From DASQWC01 sp035640475 (GTDB taxonomy: Bacteria; Actinomycetota; JAICYB01), in the NCBI GenBank assembly GCA_035640475.1, contig DASQWC010000016.1:1-21557 (forward strand): DNA of 21,557 nucleotides, in the 5' to 3' direction. The notes beneath the pieces are model-generated. The model saw only the letters and a list, made by a program, of their open reading frames with translations. It was not told the origin of the DNA and ran no database searches. Position 1 is the first letter of the stretch. Each line of letters starts with the position of its first letter. The position numbers were made by a program, and so were the translations under genes. This document shows positions 1-7,677 of this stretch, in pieces.

Positions 1-350
1 GTAGCCGGGAGGAGGCCCGCGACACTGCCGAGGATATTTACAACGATGCCAGGGAGGGCGCCGAGCAGGCGGCCAACCGGGCCGAGGACGTGATCAACGA
101 CCGCACGGTCACCATCAAGGACGTTGCGTTCCGTCCGGCGGAGAGGAAGGTCCGGATCGGAACAGAAGTGACGTGGCCGAACAACGACGCAGTCACCCAC
201 ACGGTGACGGCCGATGCCGGTGCCTTCGATTCCGGAAACATCGAGGGCGGCAAGGAGTTCAGCTTCCGCTTCACGCAGTCGGGTGAGTACAAGTATCACT
301 GCGAGATCCACGGCAAGGACAAGATGTCCGGCACGATCGTCGTCGAGTAA
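1..350 (+). CDS. Cupredoxin (plastocyanin-like) domain protein, 5' end outside window
   Basis: The reading frame is open from base 3 to the TAA at 348-350, so the gene begins upstream of the window; a GTG at 90 is only an internal codon. The visible 115 residues start with about 32 highly charged, Ala/Glu/Arg-rich residues that look like a helix or linker. A cupredoxin fold of roughly 80 residues follows. Type-1 copper ligands can be picked out: a His in the THTV stretch and the C-terminal C-x2-H-x4-M pattern in YHCEIHGKDKM. This is the plastocyanin/pseudoazurin ligand set, so the likely role is electron transfer or copper binding outside the cytoplasm. A signal peptide or anchor would be upstream and cannot be seen. 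It converges on the methyltransferase gene with a 6-bp gap. A second cupredoxin with the same ligand spacing lies at 12237-12716. Confidence 0.85.
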   Translation, partial: SREEARDTAEDIYNDAREGAEQAANRAEDVINDRTVTIKDVAFRPAERKVRIGTEVTWPNNDAVTHTVTADAGAFDSGNIEGGKEFSFRFTQSGEYKYHCEIHGKDKMSGTIVVE

Positions 351-356
351 CGCGGT

Positions 357-1091
357 CTAGCGGACGACGAGAAGGTCGAGCGGGTCGATCACCGGACCGT
401 CGTTGACCTTCGCTTCTTCGATCATCGCATGCAGTCCGGCTTCAAACGCTTCGTCGGGGAGCAGCTCGAGTGTCGTGTCGGCGCGCAGCTTGATCCGCTC
501 GATCATCTCGGTGAGGCTGTGCGCGAGCAGCTGCTCGACGCGCTCGGTCGAGAAGCTCTGAAAGCCGGCGCGCTCGAACGCGTCGATGACTTCCGGAATG
601 CCCGGAAACGACGCAACGGTCTTCTCGGTCCCCGGGAAGAAGCGGTAGAGGCTGGGGACCGGCCGTCCGGCGAACGACCCGCGGATCCACACGGGGCCTT
701 CCGCGACGACTGCGCGTCTGAGCTCGCCCGCGGCGGCGTGCAGATCGTCGAAGTGGTGGATGACGTTGGACAGCCACGCCCCGTCGCACGACGCACCGTC
801 GAGTGGAAGGTTCTCGGCCGCGCCGCGCACGAGGCGAACGCGAGGATGGGGTTTGGCGGCCGCTTGAGCGAGCATTCCGGCCGACGGCTCGACTCCGACG
901 ACCTCGCACGCGAAGGCATCCGCGAGATGGGCGCTGAAGCGTCCCGTGCCGGCGCCGAGGTCGAGCAGCCGCGAGACGTCGCCGCGCAAATGGATGCGCG
1001 CTCGTGCCATCCACGTATCGATCGCTTCGGGCGTGAGGCCGCGTCCGCGATCGAAGTTCTCAGACTGCTTGTCGTAGTCGACACGCGCCAC
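357..1091 (-). CDS. Class I SAM-dependent methyltransferase (Methyltransf_11 type)
   Basis: Predicted 244-residue cytosolic methyltransferase. Motif I, LLDLGAGTGRF, lies near residues 42-52 and forms the SAM-binding glycine loop. It is followed by the acidic end of strand 2 (VVGVEPS) and a motif-IV-like segment with NVIHHFDD. Its substrate cannot be told from sequence. I place the start at the GTG at 1091 (MARVDYDKQ), since relatives usually begin close to this DYD-x-Q segment. That GTG has no Shine-Dalgarno but follows a TACGCT box by 7 nt. A GTG at 1115 would add eight residues encoded by a tandem DNA repeat, which is less attractive. It lies downstream of the ABC permease, but a 14-bp perfect hairpin (1155-1188) separates them, so it is probably its own transcription unit. 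Confidence 0.85.
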   Translation of the reverse strand: MARVDYDKQSENFDRGRGLTPEAIDTWMARARIHLRGDVSRLLDLGAGTGRFSAHLADAFACEVVGVEPSAGMLAQAAAKPHPRVRLVRGAAENLPLDGASCDGAWLSNVIHHFDDLHAAAGELRRAVVAEGPVWIRGSFAGRPVPSLYRFFPGTEKTVASFPGIPEVIDAFERAGFQSFSTERVEQLLAHSLTEMIERIKLRADTTLELLPDEAFEAGLHAMIEEAKVNDGPVIDPLDLLVVR

Positions 1092-1096
1092 AGGAT

Positions 1097-1154
1097 GGAG
1101 CGTAGCGACTCCCACGACTGGCGAAGGAGCGTAGCGACTCCCAAGACCGGCGAA
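1097..1154. repeat. Two tandem copies of a 29-bp repeat upstream of the methyltransferase
   Basis: Copies at 1097-1125 and 1126-1154 are directly abutting and differ at two positions. Each begins GGAGCGTAGCGACTCCCA. Read on the minus strand, each copy carries TACGCT inside GGAGTCGCTACGCTCC. The proximal one lies 7 nt from the methyltransferase GTG at 1091, so the repeat may duplicate a -10 element. The family and copy number in the genome are unknown. Confidence 0.8.
1099..1104 (-). promoter_or_regulatory. Candidate leaderless -10 box (TACGCT) for the methyltransferase
   Basis: On the minus strand TACGCT is followed by 7 nt and then the GTG at 1091. No Shine-Dalgarno is present, which matches the TANNNT leaderless arrangement common in actinobacteria. 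No convincing -35 is visible. Inference only. Confidence 0.35.
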
Positions 1155-1188
1155 GTGTAGAGGGCGGCGGCGGGGCCGCCCTCTACAC
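1155..1188 (-). terminator. 14-bp perfect hairpin after the ABC permease gene
   Basis: Arms 1155-1168 and 1175-1188 (GTGTAGAGGGCGGC and its complement) pair perfectly around a 6-nt loop. It lies 8 bases beyond the permease stop on the minus strand. No U-tract follows, so it would be an I-shaped terminator or an mRNA-stabilising hairpin. Confidence 0.6.
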
Positions 1189-1196
1189 CGCTTGCT

Positions 1197-2069
1197 TCAC
1201 TCCATGTAGCGCGTCACGTAGCCGCGACGGCGGAGCACGCCGAACATCGACCGCGCAAACGCGAGTCCCGCGAACAGGTAGACGAAGTCGAGCGCGAACG
1301 CGATCCCGAGGCTGCCCCACGGCGCCGGCTTGCCGGCCAGCACCGTGCGCATCCCTTCGAACACGTACGCGGTCGGCAATCCCTTCGTGATCACCTGCGC
1401 CCACTGCGGCAGGACGTCCACCGGATAGAAGACGGCCGAGATCGGCATCATCAGCACCGCCAGACCCCACGCGAGGATGTCCGCGCCCGGACCGAAGCGC
1501 AGGATGATGCCCAGCACGATCATCCCGATCGCCGTCCCGAAGATCATCAGCGCAAGCACGAAGAACGCGAGCGGCAGGCCGAGATCGAAGGCCGAGAAGT
1601 GGAACAGGGCCCAGGCAATGCCGAGCATGATCACCCAGCCGGCCATCACCTTCGACAGCGACCACGCCACCGCGCCCGCGATGTACTCGCTCGGGCGCAG
1701 CGGCGACACGAGCAGGTTCAGCACGTTGTGCGTCCAGGACGTGTCGTCCAGGAACGTCACACCGATCCCCAGGTTCGACCTGAAGACGATGTCCCACAGC
1801 AGCACACCGCCGATGAGGAATCCGACGGCAACCGGCAGGTCGACGTTCTGCCGCGTGATGAACAGGGTCAAAAGACCCCACAGCAGCAGGTCCATCGCCG
1901 GCCAGAACAGCATGTCGAACACGCCCGGCAGCGAGTGCTTGAGGCTGTATGCGTGCCTGATATAGACGGCCCAGATCCGCCGGAGCGTGTTGCGCATCTC
2001 CGACCGATCCGGGCTTTCTACCGCGACGGGCATAGGCCCCCGCGGCTCGATGGTTTCTAACTGAGTCAT
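1197..2069 (-). CDS. ABC-2 type transporter permease
   Basis: Predicted 290-residue integral membrane subunit of an ABC exporter. After about 45 cytosolic residues there are roughly six hydrophobic segments, including LLLWGLLTLFI, VGFLIGGVLLW, VIMLGIAWALF and FVLALMIFGTAIGMIVLGIIL. The segment SAVFYPVDVLPQWAQ matches the conserved late region of ABC-2 permeases. The start is the ATG at 2069 (MTQLETIEP). GGAGG lies just upstream, and the ATG overlaps the stop of the ATPase gene in an ATGA, so the two are translationally coupled. A longer in-frame extension to 2198 runs through the ATPase gene and is rejected. The substrate is unknown; drug, lipid or polysaccharide export are all possible for this family. 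Confidence 0.9.
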   Translation of the reverse strand: MTQLETIEPRGPMPVAVESPDRSEMRNTLRRIWAVYIRHAYSLKHSLPGVFDMLFWPAMDLLLWGLLTLFITRQNVDLPVAVGFLIGGVLLWDIVFRSNLGIGVTFLDDTSWTHNVLNLLVSPLRPSEYIAGAVAWSLSKVMAGWVIMLGIAWALFHFSAFDLGLPLAFFVLALMIFGTAIGMIVLGIILRFGPGADILAWGLAVLMMPISAVFYPVDVLPQWAQVITKGLPTAYVFEGMRTVLAGKPAPWGSLGIAFALDFVYLFAGLAFARSMFGVLRRRGYVTRYME

Positions 2070-2827
2070 CTTCGGGCCTCCGTTGCTATTTCGAGGAATG
2101 TCTGCTCCAAGTCCGAGACCCCGTACTTCGCCGCAATCTCGGTCGGTGAGCCGTCCGCGACGACTCGTCCGCGTGCCACGAACACCACGCGCCGGCACAG
2201 CCGCTCGATGTCGGCCATGTTGTGCGACGTCACCAGCAGGGAAAAGCGCCGCTGGGCATGCTCCTCACGCAGCACCTTCCGCACGCGCTCGGCCACCTCG
2301 GGGTCGAGCGATGCCGTGGGCTCGTCCAGAACGAGCAATCTTGGCTCAGACAGCAGCGCCTTGGTCAGCCCGACGAGCGTCCGCTGGCCGCTGGACAGGT
2401 GCGACGTGTACCGCTCGAGGAAATCGCCGATGCCGAGCTTTTCCACGACTTCGTCCACCCGGCCGCGCCGTGCGCCGTACAGGGTGGCGTAGATCTTGAG
2501 GATCTCCTTCACCCGCACGCGGTAGGGCAGCCCGATGTAGGACGCCGTGAAGTTCGTCTGTTCGAGAGCGCGCGTCCGCTCCTCGGGCAGCGGGTGCCCG
2601 AGCAGGCGGACCTTGCCCTCGTCGGGCTCGGTCACGCCGAGGAGCATCATCAGCGTCGTGGTCTTACCGGCACCGTTCGGGCCGAGGAGAGCGACGACGT
2701 CGCCCTCGTCGACCAGCAGATCGACGCCGTCGACTGCGGTCGTCCACTTTCCCGTTTGCGCCTTCGCTTCGCTACGGCGTGGGTTGCGGAAACGCTTCCG
2801 CAAACCAACTGCTTCGATGGCGTACAT
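2066..2827 (-). CDS. ABC transporter ATP-binding protein
   Basis: Predicted 253-residue ATPase that drives the adjacent ABC-2 permease. Visible motifs in order are Walker A GPNGAGKTT (49-57), signature LSSGQ (144-148), Walker B LLVLDEP (164-170) followed by TASLDP, and the H-loop histidine in TSHN (about 202). An insertion rich in Arg, Lys and Ala (residues 15-30, PRRSEAKAQTGK) precedes the first beta strand's partner and is somewhat unusual. The ATG at 2827 has a strong purine-rich ribosome binding site (GGAGGGAGGGAG) a few bases upstream. It is the first gene of the pair and is divergent from the thioesterase gene across a 206-bp gap that must hold its promoter. Confidence 0.93.
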   Translation of the reverse strand: MYAIEAVGLRKRFRNPRRSEAKAQTGKWTTAVDGVDLLVDEGDVVALLGPNGAGKTTTLMMLLGVTEPDEGKVRLLGHPLPEERTRALEQTNFTASYIGLPYRVRVKEILKIYATLYGARRGRVDEVVEKLGIGDFLERYTSHLSSGQRTLVGLTKALLSEPRLLVLDEPTASLDPEVAERVRKVLREEHAQRRFSLLVTSHNMADIERLCRRVVFVARGRVVADGSPTEIAAKYGVSDLEQTFLEIATEARR

Positions 2828-2924
2828 ACGTCTCCCTCCCTCCGATCTCCTTGGTTTGGCCCAAAAGAAAACCGCGCACGGCGAGATGGCGGTCCTCTGG
2901 CGAGGTCCGGCGGCCGGCGCGGTC

Positions 2925-2961
2925 GTGCTACCTAATGCATATCAGAGAAAAAACGTAGCAC
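2925..2961. promoter_or_regulatory. AT-rich patch with inverted repeat in the divergent gap
   Basis: GTGCTAC (2925-2931) and GTAGCAC (2955-2961) form perfect 7-bp arms around a 23-nt AT-rich centre that includes ATGCAT and a run of seven A residues. This is the most AT-rich part of the 206-bp gap between the ABC exporter and thioesterase genes, so it is a plausible promoter/operator. I cannot assign clean -35/-10 pairs. The rest of the gap shows nothing recognisable. Confidence 0.35.
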
Positions 2962-3020
2962 ACGAATCCGACGACATGCACGAATTCGCTCAGGATGCGC
3001 CGTCAGGCGCCCCCTCTTAG

Positions 3021-3026
3021 TAAGGT
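3021..3026 (+). promoter_or_regulatory. Candidate leaderless -10 box (TAAGGT) for the thioesterase
   Basis: TAAGGT ends 7 nt before the GTG at 3034, the spacing expected if transcription starts on the start codon. The overlapping AAGG could instead be a weak Shine-Dalgarno. Confidence 0.35.
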
Positions 3027-3033
3027 GTGCGCC

Positions 3034-3564
3034 GTGCCGTCAGAGATTCAGTTCGAGCACTACAGCGAGAAGGTCGCCGACGCCTTCGTCAACATGCCGT
3101 CCCACACGGCGTTGCCGGACTTCCTGGGCGTCGAGTTCACTGAGGCCGGGCCCGGCGTGCTCGTGGCCGAGATGGACGTGCGGCCCGAGCTGCTCACGCC
3201 ATTCGGAAACCTCCACGGGGGCGTCGTGGCCGTGCTCGTCGATCACGTCTTGGGCTCGGTGATGTATCCGGTCATGCCCCGCGGGTGGTGGGCAGCCACA
3301 ACGGAGTACAAGATCAACAACCTCGCGCCGGTGCGCGAGGGACGATTGCGGGCCGAGGCCCAGATCATCGCGATGACCAAACGGACGAGCGTCGTCCGTA
3401 TCGACGTGACGAATGGGGACCGGCTGGTCTGCGTGGCGCAGGGGACCTGTCTGCTGCAGGAGCCGAAGCCGAAGACGGAAGCGCCGCCTCCGCCGGCCGA
3501 AACCAAGACTCTCGAGCCGTCCGGGACAACGGAGCTGGACCTCCTCGAACCTCGCAATACCTGA
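3034..3564 (+). CDS. PaaI family (hotdog-fold) thioesterase
   Basis: Predicted 176-residue acyl-CoA thioesterase of the hotdog superfamily. It would hydrolyse a CoA thioester in the cytosol; the acyl group is unknown. The core begins at FLGVEFTEAGPG and contains the family hallmark NLHGG, the His-Gly-Gly at the start of the central helix. It continues through the strand with TTEYKINNLAPV, typical of PaaI/4HBT proteins. The last 30 residues or so are a Pro/Glu/Thr-rich tail (TEAPPPPAETK) absent from the minimal fold and probably disordered. I chose the GTG at 3034; a GTG at 3025 and an ATG at 2995 are in frame but would add residues unlike the family. It is followed 62 bp later by the TIGR03086-like gene. 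Confidence 0.88.
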   Translation: MPSEIQFEHYSEKVADAFVNMPSHTALPDFLGVEFTEAGPGVLVAEMDVRPELLTPFGNLHGGVVAVLVDHVLGSVMYPVMPRGWWAATTEYKINNLAPVREGRLRAEAQIIAMTKRTSVVRIDVTNGDRLVCVAQGTCLLQEPKPKTEAPPPPAETKTLEPSGTTELDLLEPRNT

Positions 3565-3626
3565 CCTGCAGAGTTCCCAGGCCAGACGCCTCGGGTATAC
3601 GGGACGCAGACCGACGGGAGGTTGAC

Positions 3627-4151
3627 ATGGATCTTCTCGACCTATTCGAACGTGGGTCGGCATGGACGTCGGAGAAGGTTGCCGGCGCGAAAGACAATCT
3701 CGAAGCCCAGACTCCGTGCAAGAGCTGGAAGGTGCGCGACGTCGTGAATCACCTGATTCAGGGAAATGAGTTCTTTCAAGCGTCTGCGCGCGGCGAACAG
3801 GCGCCGCTCGACGACCCACCGCCCGACGTGATCGGTGATGGTCCTTCAGATATCTACGACCGGGCGCGGAAAGCGACGACAGCGGTGTTCTCCGGTGAAG
3901 GCGTGATCGACAAGACCGGACCGAAGCTGGGCATCGCGTTCGTCGATCAGCTCGTTCACGGATGGGACATCGCCGAGGCGACCGGCCAGGACACGATGAT
4001 GCCCGACGACCTCGCGCAAGCCGCGTTCGGCATGGTCGACGGCCGTCTCACCGACGAACAGCGAGGGAAGTTCTTCGGACCCGAGGTGAAGGTCCCCGAA
4101 ACCGCGAGCGCACAGGAGAAGCTGCTCGGCTACGTGGGCCGCACGCCCTAA
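3627..4151 (+). CDS. TIGR03086-like / maleylpyruvate isomerase N-terminal-like protein (DinB superfamily)
   Basis: Predicted 174-residue cytosolic protein of the mycothiol-dependent metalloenzyme superfamily (MDMI/DinB four-helix fold), mostly known from actinobacteria. Visible hallmarks are the segment CKSWKVRDVVNHL, with a possible metal-ligand His at 42, and QLVHGWDIAEATGQ, with His111 and Asp114 in the usual H-x-W-D setting. It is somewhat short compared with full maleylpyruvate isomerases and lacks their C-terminal domain, so the reaction cannot be named. The ATG at 3627 has a good GGGAGG ribosome binding site, and a TATACG box lies further upstream near 3596. It ends 12 bp before the GH84 gene and is probably co-transcribed with it. 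Confidence 0.82.
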   Translation: MDLLDLFERGSAWTSEKVAGAKDNLEAQTPCKSWKVRDVVNHLIQGNEFFQASARGEQAPLDDPPPDVIGDGPSDIYDRARKATTAVFSGEGVIDKTGPKLGIAFVDQLVHGWDIAEATGQDTMMPDDLAQAAFGMVDGRLTDEQRGKFFGPEVKVPETASAQEKLLGYVGRTP

Positions 4152-4163
4152 GCGCGCACCGCG

Positions 4164-5438
4164 ATGCCTGAGTGGCTCGGCGCCCTCGAGGGGTATTACG
4201 GTCCGGCGCTCGGACACGACAAGCGACTGTCGCTCATGCAATGGATGGCGACGAAGGGCTTCAACGTCTTCGCATACGCGCCGAAGGACGATCCGTTTCA
4301 TCGCGCGCAGTGGCGCGATCCCTACCCGGACGAGCGGCTCCGTGAGTTCGAGGAGCTGGCGCGTCGAGGACGCGAGGTCGGCGTCGAGTTCTGCTTCACG
4401 ATCTCGCCGGGCCTGGACTGGCGGGCCGGGGAAGACGAAGCCGTCCTTGTCGGAAAGCTGCGATCGATCGCCGGCACCGGTTGCTCGACGTTCGGCGTTC
4501 TGTGGGACGACGTCCCGCCCGGGGGAGCCGAGCTCGGCGAGTCGCACGCGCGCGGAACGGCGGCCGCCGTCGACGCGATCGGCGGTGCGCGGTGGTGGAC
4601 GGTGTGTACCGATTACGCCCTCACACGCCCGACGCCGTATTTGGACGGCTTCTGCAAGACGCTTCCGGTCGGGGTCGCCGTCTCGTGGACGGGCCCGGCC
4701 GTCACGCCGCTGAGAATCACCGGCGACGACGCGCGCACGCTCGGCGATGCGCTCGGACGCGAGCTCTTGCTCTGGGAGAACTTTCCGGTCAACGACGCGC
4801 TGATGCGCGACGTGCTGCACCTCGGCCCGTATCCGGAGCGCTCGCCCGATCTCGTCGATGCAACGCAGGGCGTGTTCCTCAACACGATGGAGCACGCGCT
4901 GGCGAGCCGCGTCGGCCTCGCGTGCGGCGCGCGGTTCTGGACGGACCCGGCATCGGATCGCGAGAAGGTCTGGCGTGAGGTCATCGCGGAAGCTCCCGGC
5001 TTGGAGCCGCTGGCGCGGGCGTGTCGCTCGTGGGCGTCGGACACGGGACCCGATCCGGAGCTGATCGAATGGGCCAAGGCTGCCCCGGACGACAAGCGCT
5101 TGCGGTCGTTTCTCGAAGCCGGGTGCCGGGACGGCCTCGATCCCGAGCTTGCGAGCGAGGTCGAGCCGTGGCTCGCCGCGTGGGAGACCGAAGCGCAGGC
5201 CATGCTGATGGCGCTCGACATCCTCGAGCGCGGGTACAGGTCGGCCAACCGCGGGATCGGCGGCGCGCTTCTGTGGACGAACGCACGACGGCTGGAGAAG
5301 CAGGTCTTCGGGATTCGGAATACCGTCTACCCGGTCACCGAGCAGACGGGAGAGTACACGACCTCGCGGCCGGAGGCGGCGGCGTTCGGCGAGAACCTCA
5401 CCGACATGCTCTGCCGTCGTGCGCTACGAGACGAGTGA
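4164..5438 (+). CDS. GH84-type beta-N-acetylglucosaminidase (O-GlcNAcase-like)
   Basis: Predicted 424-residue glycoside hydrolase that removes beta-linked N-acetylglucosamine by substrate-assisted catalysis. Family 84 features are clear. LEGYYG lies at 8-13, YAPKDDPFHR at 38-47 followed by WRDPYP, and an adjacent Asp pair in LWDDVPP (Asp115-Asp116) corresponds to the catalytic DD of O-GlcNAcases. The Asn/His-rich stretch FLNTMEH lies further on. It has no signal peptide, so a cytosolic role on imported or internal glycans is expected. It is short, keeping the catalytic barrel plus a helical C-terminal part. The ATG at 4164 has no strong ribosome binding site and follows the previous stop by 12 bp. 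Its 3' end overlaps the convergent GNAT gene by 15 bp. A nagA gene is read in the opposite direction 5 kb away. Confidence 0.87.
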   Translation: MPEWLGALEGYYGPALGHDKRLSLMQWMATKGFNVFAYAPKDDPFHRAQWRDPYPDERLREFEELARRGREVGVEFCFTISPGLDWRAGEDEAVLVGKLRSIAGTGCSTFGVLWDDVPPGGAELGESHARGTAAAVDAIGGARWWTVCTDYALTRPTPYLDGFCKTLPVGVAVSWTGPAVTPLRITGDDARTLGDALGRELLLWENFPVNDALMRDVLHLGPYPERSPDLVDATQGVFLNTMEHALASRVGLACGARFWTDPASDREKVWREVIAEAPGLEPLARACRSWASDTGPDPELIEWAKAAPDDKRLRSFLEAGCRDGLDPELASEVEPWLAAWETEAQAMLMALDILERGYRSANRGIGGALLWTNARRLEKQVFGIRNTVYPVTEQTGEYTTSRPEAAAFGENLTDMLCRRALRDE

Positions 5439-5846
5439 CTTCAAATAGAAGTACTGCTCGTGGCCCGTCGGGCAGTTCGGCATCGTGCCGATCCGCTTGA
5501 AGCCGAGTCCTTCGTAGAACAGGGGCGCCTGGAAGCTGTGCGTCGACAGACCGATCTGCGTGCAGCCTCGACGGATCGCTTCCCTCTCGACGGCTTCCAT
5601 CAGCCGCCTGCCGACGCCCCGACCGCGCCGCGACTCGTGCACCCAGAGCCGGGAGACCTCGCAATGTCCGCCCCAGGTGTGCCCGGTCACGCCGGCCACG
5701 ATCTCGCCTGACTCGTCTTCGACCGACGCGCTGAAGAGCTCGCCATCGTAGATGCCCGTCGTCGTCGAGTTGAACTCGTAGAGACCGTCGCCGAGCCGCT
5801 TGTCGAGCTCGGGATTCTCTCCGGCGCGGACCTCGATATCGGTCAT
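5424..5846 (-). CDS. GNAT family N-acetyltransferase
   Basis: Predicted 140-residue acetyl-CoA-dependent acetyltransferase. The acetyl-CoA pyrophosphate-binding motif appears as RRGRGVGRRL (73-82), preceded by the beta-4 strand SRLWVHES. The C-terminal GLSTHSFQAPLFYEGLGF matches the conserved late region (tyrosine and F-Y-x-G-F). The acceptor is unknown; an amino sugar is tempting from the context but is not shown. The ATG at 5846 overlaps the stop of the dienelactone hydrolase gene (ATGA), so it is translationally coupled as the last gene of a six-gene unit. A long in-frame extension to 6353 is antisense-frame noise through the upstream gene. The 3' end overlaps the GH84 gene tail by 15 bp. 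Confidence 0.87.
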   Translation of the reverse strand: MTDIEVRAGENPELDKRLGDGLYEFNSTTTGIYDGELFSASVEDESGEIVAGVTGHTWGGHCEVSRLWVHESRRGRGVGRRLMEAVEREAIRRGCTQIGLSTHSFQAPLFYEGLGFKRIGTMPNCPTGHEQYFYLKSLVS

Positions 5847-6559
5847 GCTTTGAGATGCGCGTCGAAGAACGCAACGATCCTTCGCCGTGCGTCCGCCGTC
5901 GCGTCGGCGTCGAAGCCCGCCGACATCAGGGGCGCCGCAAATCTGAACAACGCCGGGACGTCCGCGTCGTCGTGATCGTTGAGGAACGAGTGCCCGACGC
6001 CCGGGTACTCCTTGACGTCGTGCGCTACGCCGGCCGCCTCGCACGCGTGCTCGAGGCGCGCGGCGGCTCCGCGAAGCGTCCGGTCCTTTTGCCCGAAGCT
6101 GCCCACGATGGGACATGCACCCTGAAGCAACCGATCGGCGTCCTTCGGCACGGTCCCGTAGTTCACGCTGGACGCCGCGAACCCGCGGCCGGGCGCGAGC
6201 AATAGCGCGAAGCCGCCGCCCATGCAGAACCCGATGACGCCGACCTTTCCCGTGCAGCCTTCGTGTGCGGCGAGAAAGCTGCGCGCCGCTTCGACGTCGT
6301 CGAATGCTTTGCCTTTGCGCGCGCGCAGATCGCGGAAGATCGAGCGTAAGCACCCGAACCGGGATCCCCAGTAGTAGAAGTCGGGCGCAACGGCGAGGTA
6401 CGCCTCGCCGGCAAGCCAGTCGGCCTGCTTGCGCACGTCGGCGCTCATGCCGATGGCGTCGTGAATGACGACGACCCCGGGCCGAGGCGCCGACGCGCTC
6501 GGCGTCGCTAGGTATGCGGGCATCACGCCGCGCGCTGCGTCGATCGTCACGTTCGTCAT
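5843..6559 (-). CDS. Dienelactone hydrolase family protein
   Basis: Predicted 238-residue alpha/beta hydrolase. The dienelactone hydrolase Cys-Asp-His triad can be placed. Cys112 lies in the nucleophile elbow GFCMGGG, Asp159 in FGQKD and His190 in GVGHSF. The N-terminal VVVIHDAIGM supplies the oxyanion-hole strand. Length matches the family (about 235-240). The family splits lactones and esters, and the true substrate here is unknown. The start at 6559 overlaps the ceramidase-like gene by 4 bp (ATGA) and its stop overlaps the GNAT start by 4 bp, so it belongs to the overlapped operon. Confidence 0.92.
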   Translation of the reverse strand: MTNVTIDAARGVMPAYLATPSASAPRPGVVVIHDAIGMSADVRKQADWLAGEAYLAVAPDFYYWGSRFGCLRSIFRDLRARKGKAFDDVEAARSFLAAHEGCTGKVGVIGFCMGGGFALLLAPGRGFAASSVNYGTVPKDADRLLQGACPIVGSFGQKDRTLRGAAARLEHACEAAGVAHDVKEYPGVGHSFLNDHDDADVPALFRFAAPLMSAGFDADATADARRRIVAFFDAHLKA

Positions 6560-7677
6560 TCCACGTCCTTCACGGCGTCAACTAACGCCCGGCGAATCGC
6601 GGCCACTGCGTCCGGACCGTAGCTCACGCCTTCCTCGTAGCCGTCACCGTACGGGTGCGGGAGGTAGCCGTGCCACGGCGCGAGCCCGGCGAGGAGCACG
6701 CGGTCGTTGCGTACCGCGCAGATCTCGCGGCCCAGCGCGTGGAATGCTTCGCCGGGCACCGAGACGAGCCGCACGTCGCCGATCGACCACTCCACGAGCT
6801 CCACGTGCATCCTCGGTGCGCCGTGGAGTGCCGCAATGGCCGTCCCACCGACGGGGACATCGATCGACTCCTCACGGAGCACGGCGAGCGGGCCTTCGAC
6901 CGGCCCGGCTCCCGGAAGCGCGTCGGCAACAAGACGCGCGAGCCGCTTGCCGTAATCTGCCGTCTGCTCGGGCGACGCCCACGGCGCGTAAGTGTCGCCG
7001 GGCTTCCCGGACGGCGGCGTCGGGTTGATATCGCCCAGCGCCCCGGTCAGCTCGATCGCCGTCCCACCGGCGAGCGCCGCGAGCTCGCGGCGAAACGGCC
7101 CGATCCAATCGGTGGCAACCTCCAGCCAATCCGGGCCGAGCAGGACGGGATGGATGCCGAAGTTCGCGATGAAACCCGTGCCGACGGCCTCGAGGACGGA
7201 GAAGGTTGGGCCGTCGTAATCGCCGCCGCGGCGATTGAACGCGATGCCGTTGGGAAGCGGTGCGCGAAGGAAGCGGAGCGAGGTCTCGGCCGCCGCATCG
7301 CCGGCGGCGACGGCCGCCGTGACGCACCGATCGCGCACGAAGTCCGCATAGCCGGCCGGAGTCGGCCAGCCGATCGCCTCACTGCCGGCGATCAGGCTCG
7401 GCCCGGCGTGCGTGTGCGTGCACGCGAGCACGACATTCGCCCGCGCGACGCCGAGCGCGGAAGCGACGGCCTCACGGATCGGCATCGACACATCGGGTGT
7501 CATGCCGAGGAGATCGCACACGATCAGACACATCGACGTCTCACCGTCGGCCAGAAACGCGGCGCTTGCTTCAAGGTCGTCGTGGACGCTCTGGGCAGGC
7601 TCGGTGCGTGCGCCGAAGCCCGCGAGATACACGGGCGGTTCGGGAGTTATCGTCGCGGCGCCGAAGCCGGCCTTCAT
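6556..7677 (-). CDS. Neutral/alkaline ceramidase N-terminal-domain-like hydrolase
   Basis: Predicted 373-residue protein resembling the N-terminal catalytic domain of neutral/alkaline ceramidases (PF04734-like). Zinc-site motifs are present: THTHAGP with His88 and His90, and NFGIHPVLLG with another His. In true ceramidases a GDVSPN motif holds the serine nucleophile. Here the corresponding segment reads GALGDINPTP, with Asn in place of Ser. The protein is also about half the length of true ceramidases, lacks the C-terminal Ig-like domain and has no signal peptide. It therefore belongs to the short bacterial branch and is probably a metal-dependent amidase or esterase on some other substrate. 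Start and stop overlap both neighbours by 4 bp. Confidence 0.8.
   Translation of the reverse strand: MKAGFGAATITPEPPVYLAGFGARTEPAQSVHDDLEASAAFLADGETSMCLIVCDLLGMTPDVSMPIREAVASALGVARANVVLACTHTHAGPSLIAGSEAIGWPTPAGYADFVRDRCVTAAVAAGDAAAETSLRFLRAPLPNGIAFNRRGGDYDGPTFSVLEAVGTGFIANFGIHPVLLGPDWLEVATDWIGPFRRELAALAGGTAIELTGALGDINPTPPSGKPGDTYAPWASPEQTADYGKRLARLVADALPGAGPVEGPLAVLREESIDVPVGGTAIAALHGAPRMHVELVEWSIGDVRLVSVPGEAFHALGREICAVRNDRVLLAGLAPWHGYLPHPYGDGYEEGVSYGPDAVAAIRRALVDAVKDVE

Noticed and set aside
5847..6353. N-terminal extension of the GNAT protein
   Set aside because: It overlaps the dienelactone hydrolase gene out of frame, is very Arg-rich, and the ATGA-coupled ATG at 5846 gives a normal-length acetyltransferase.
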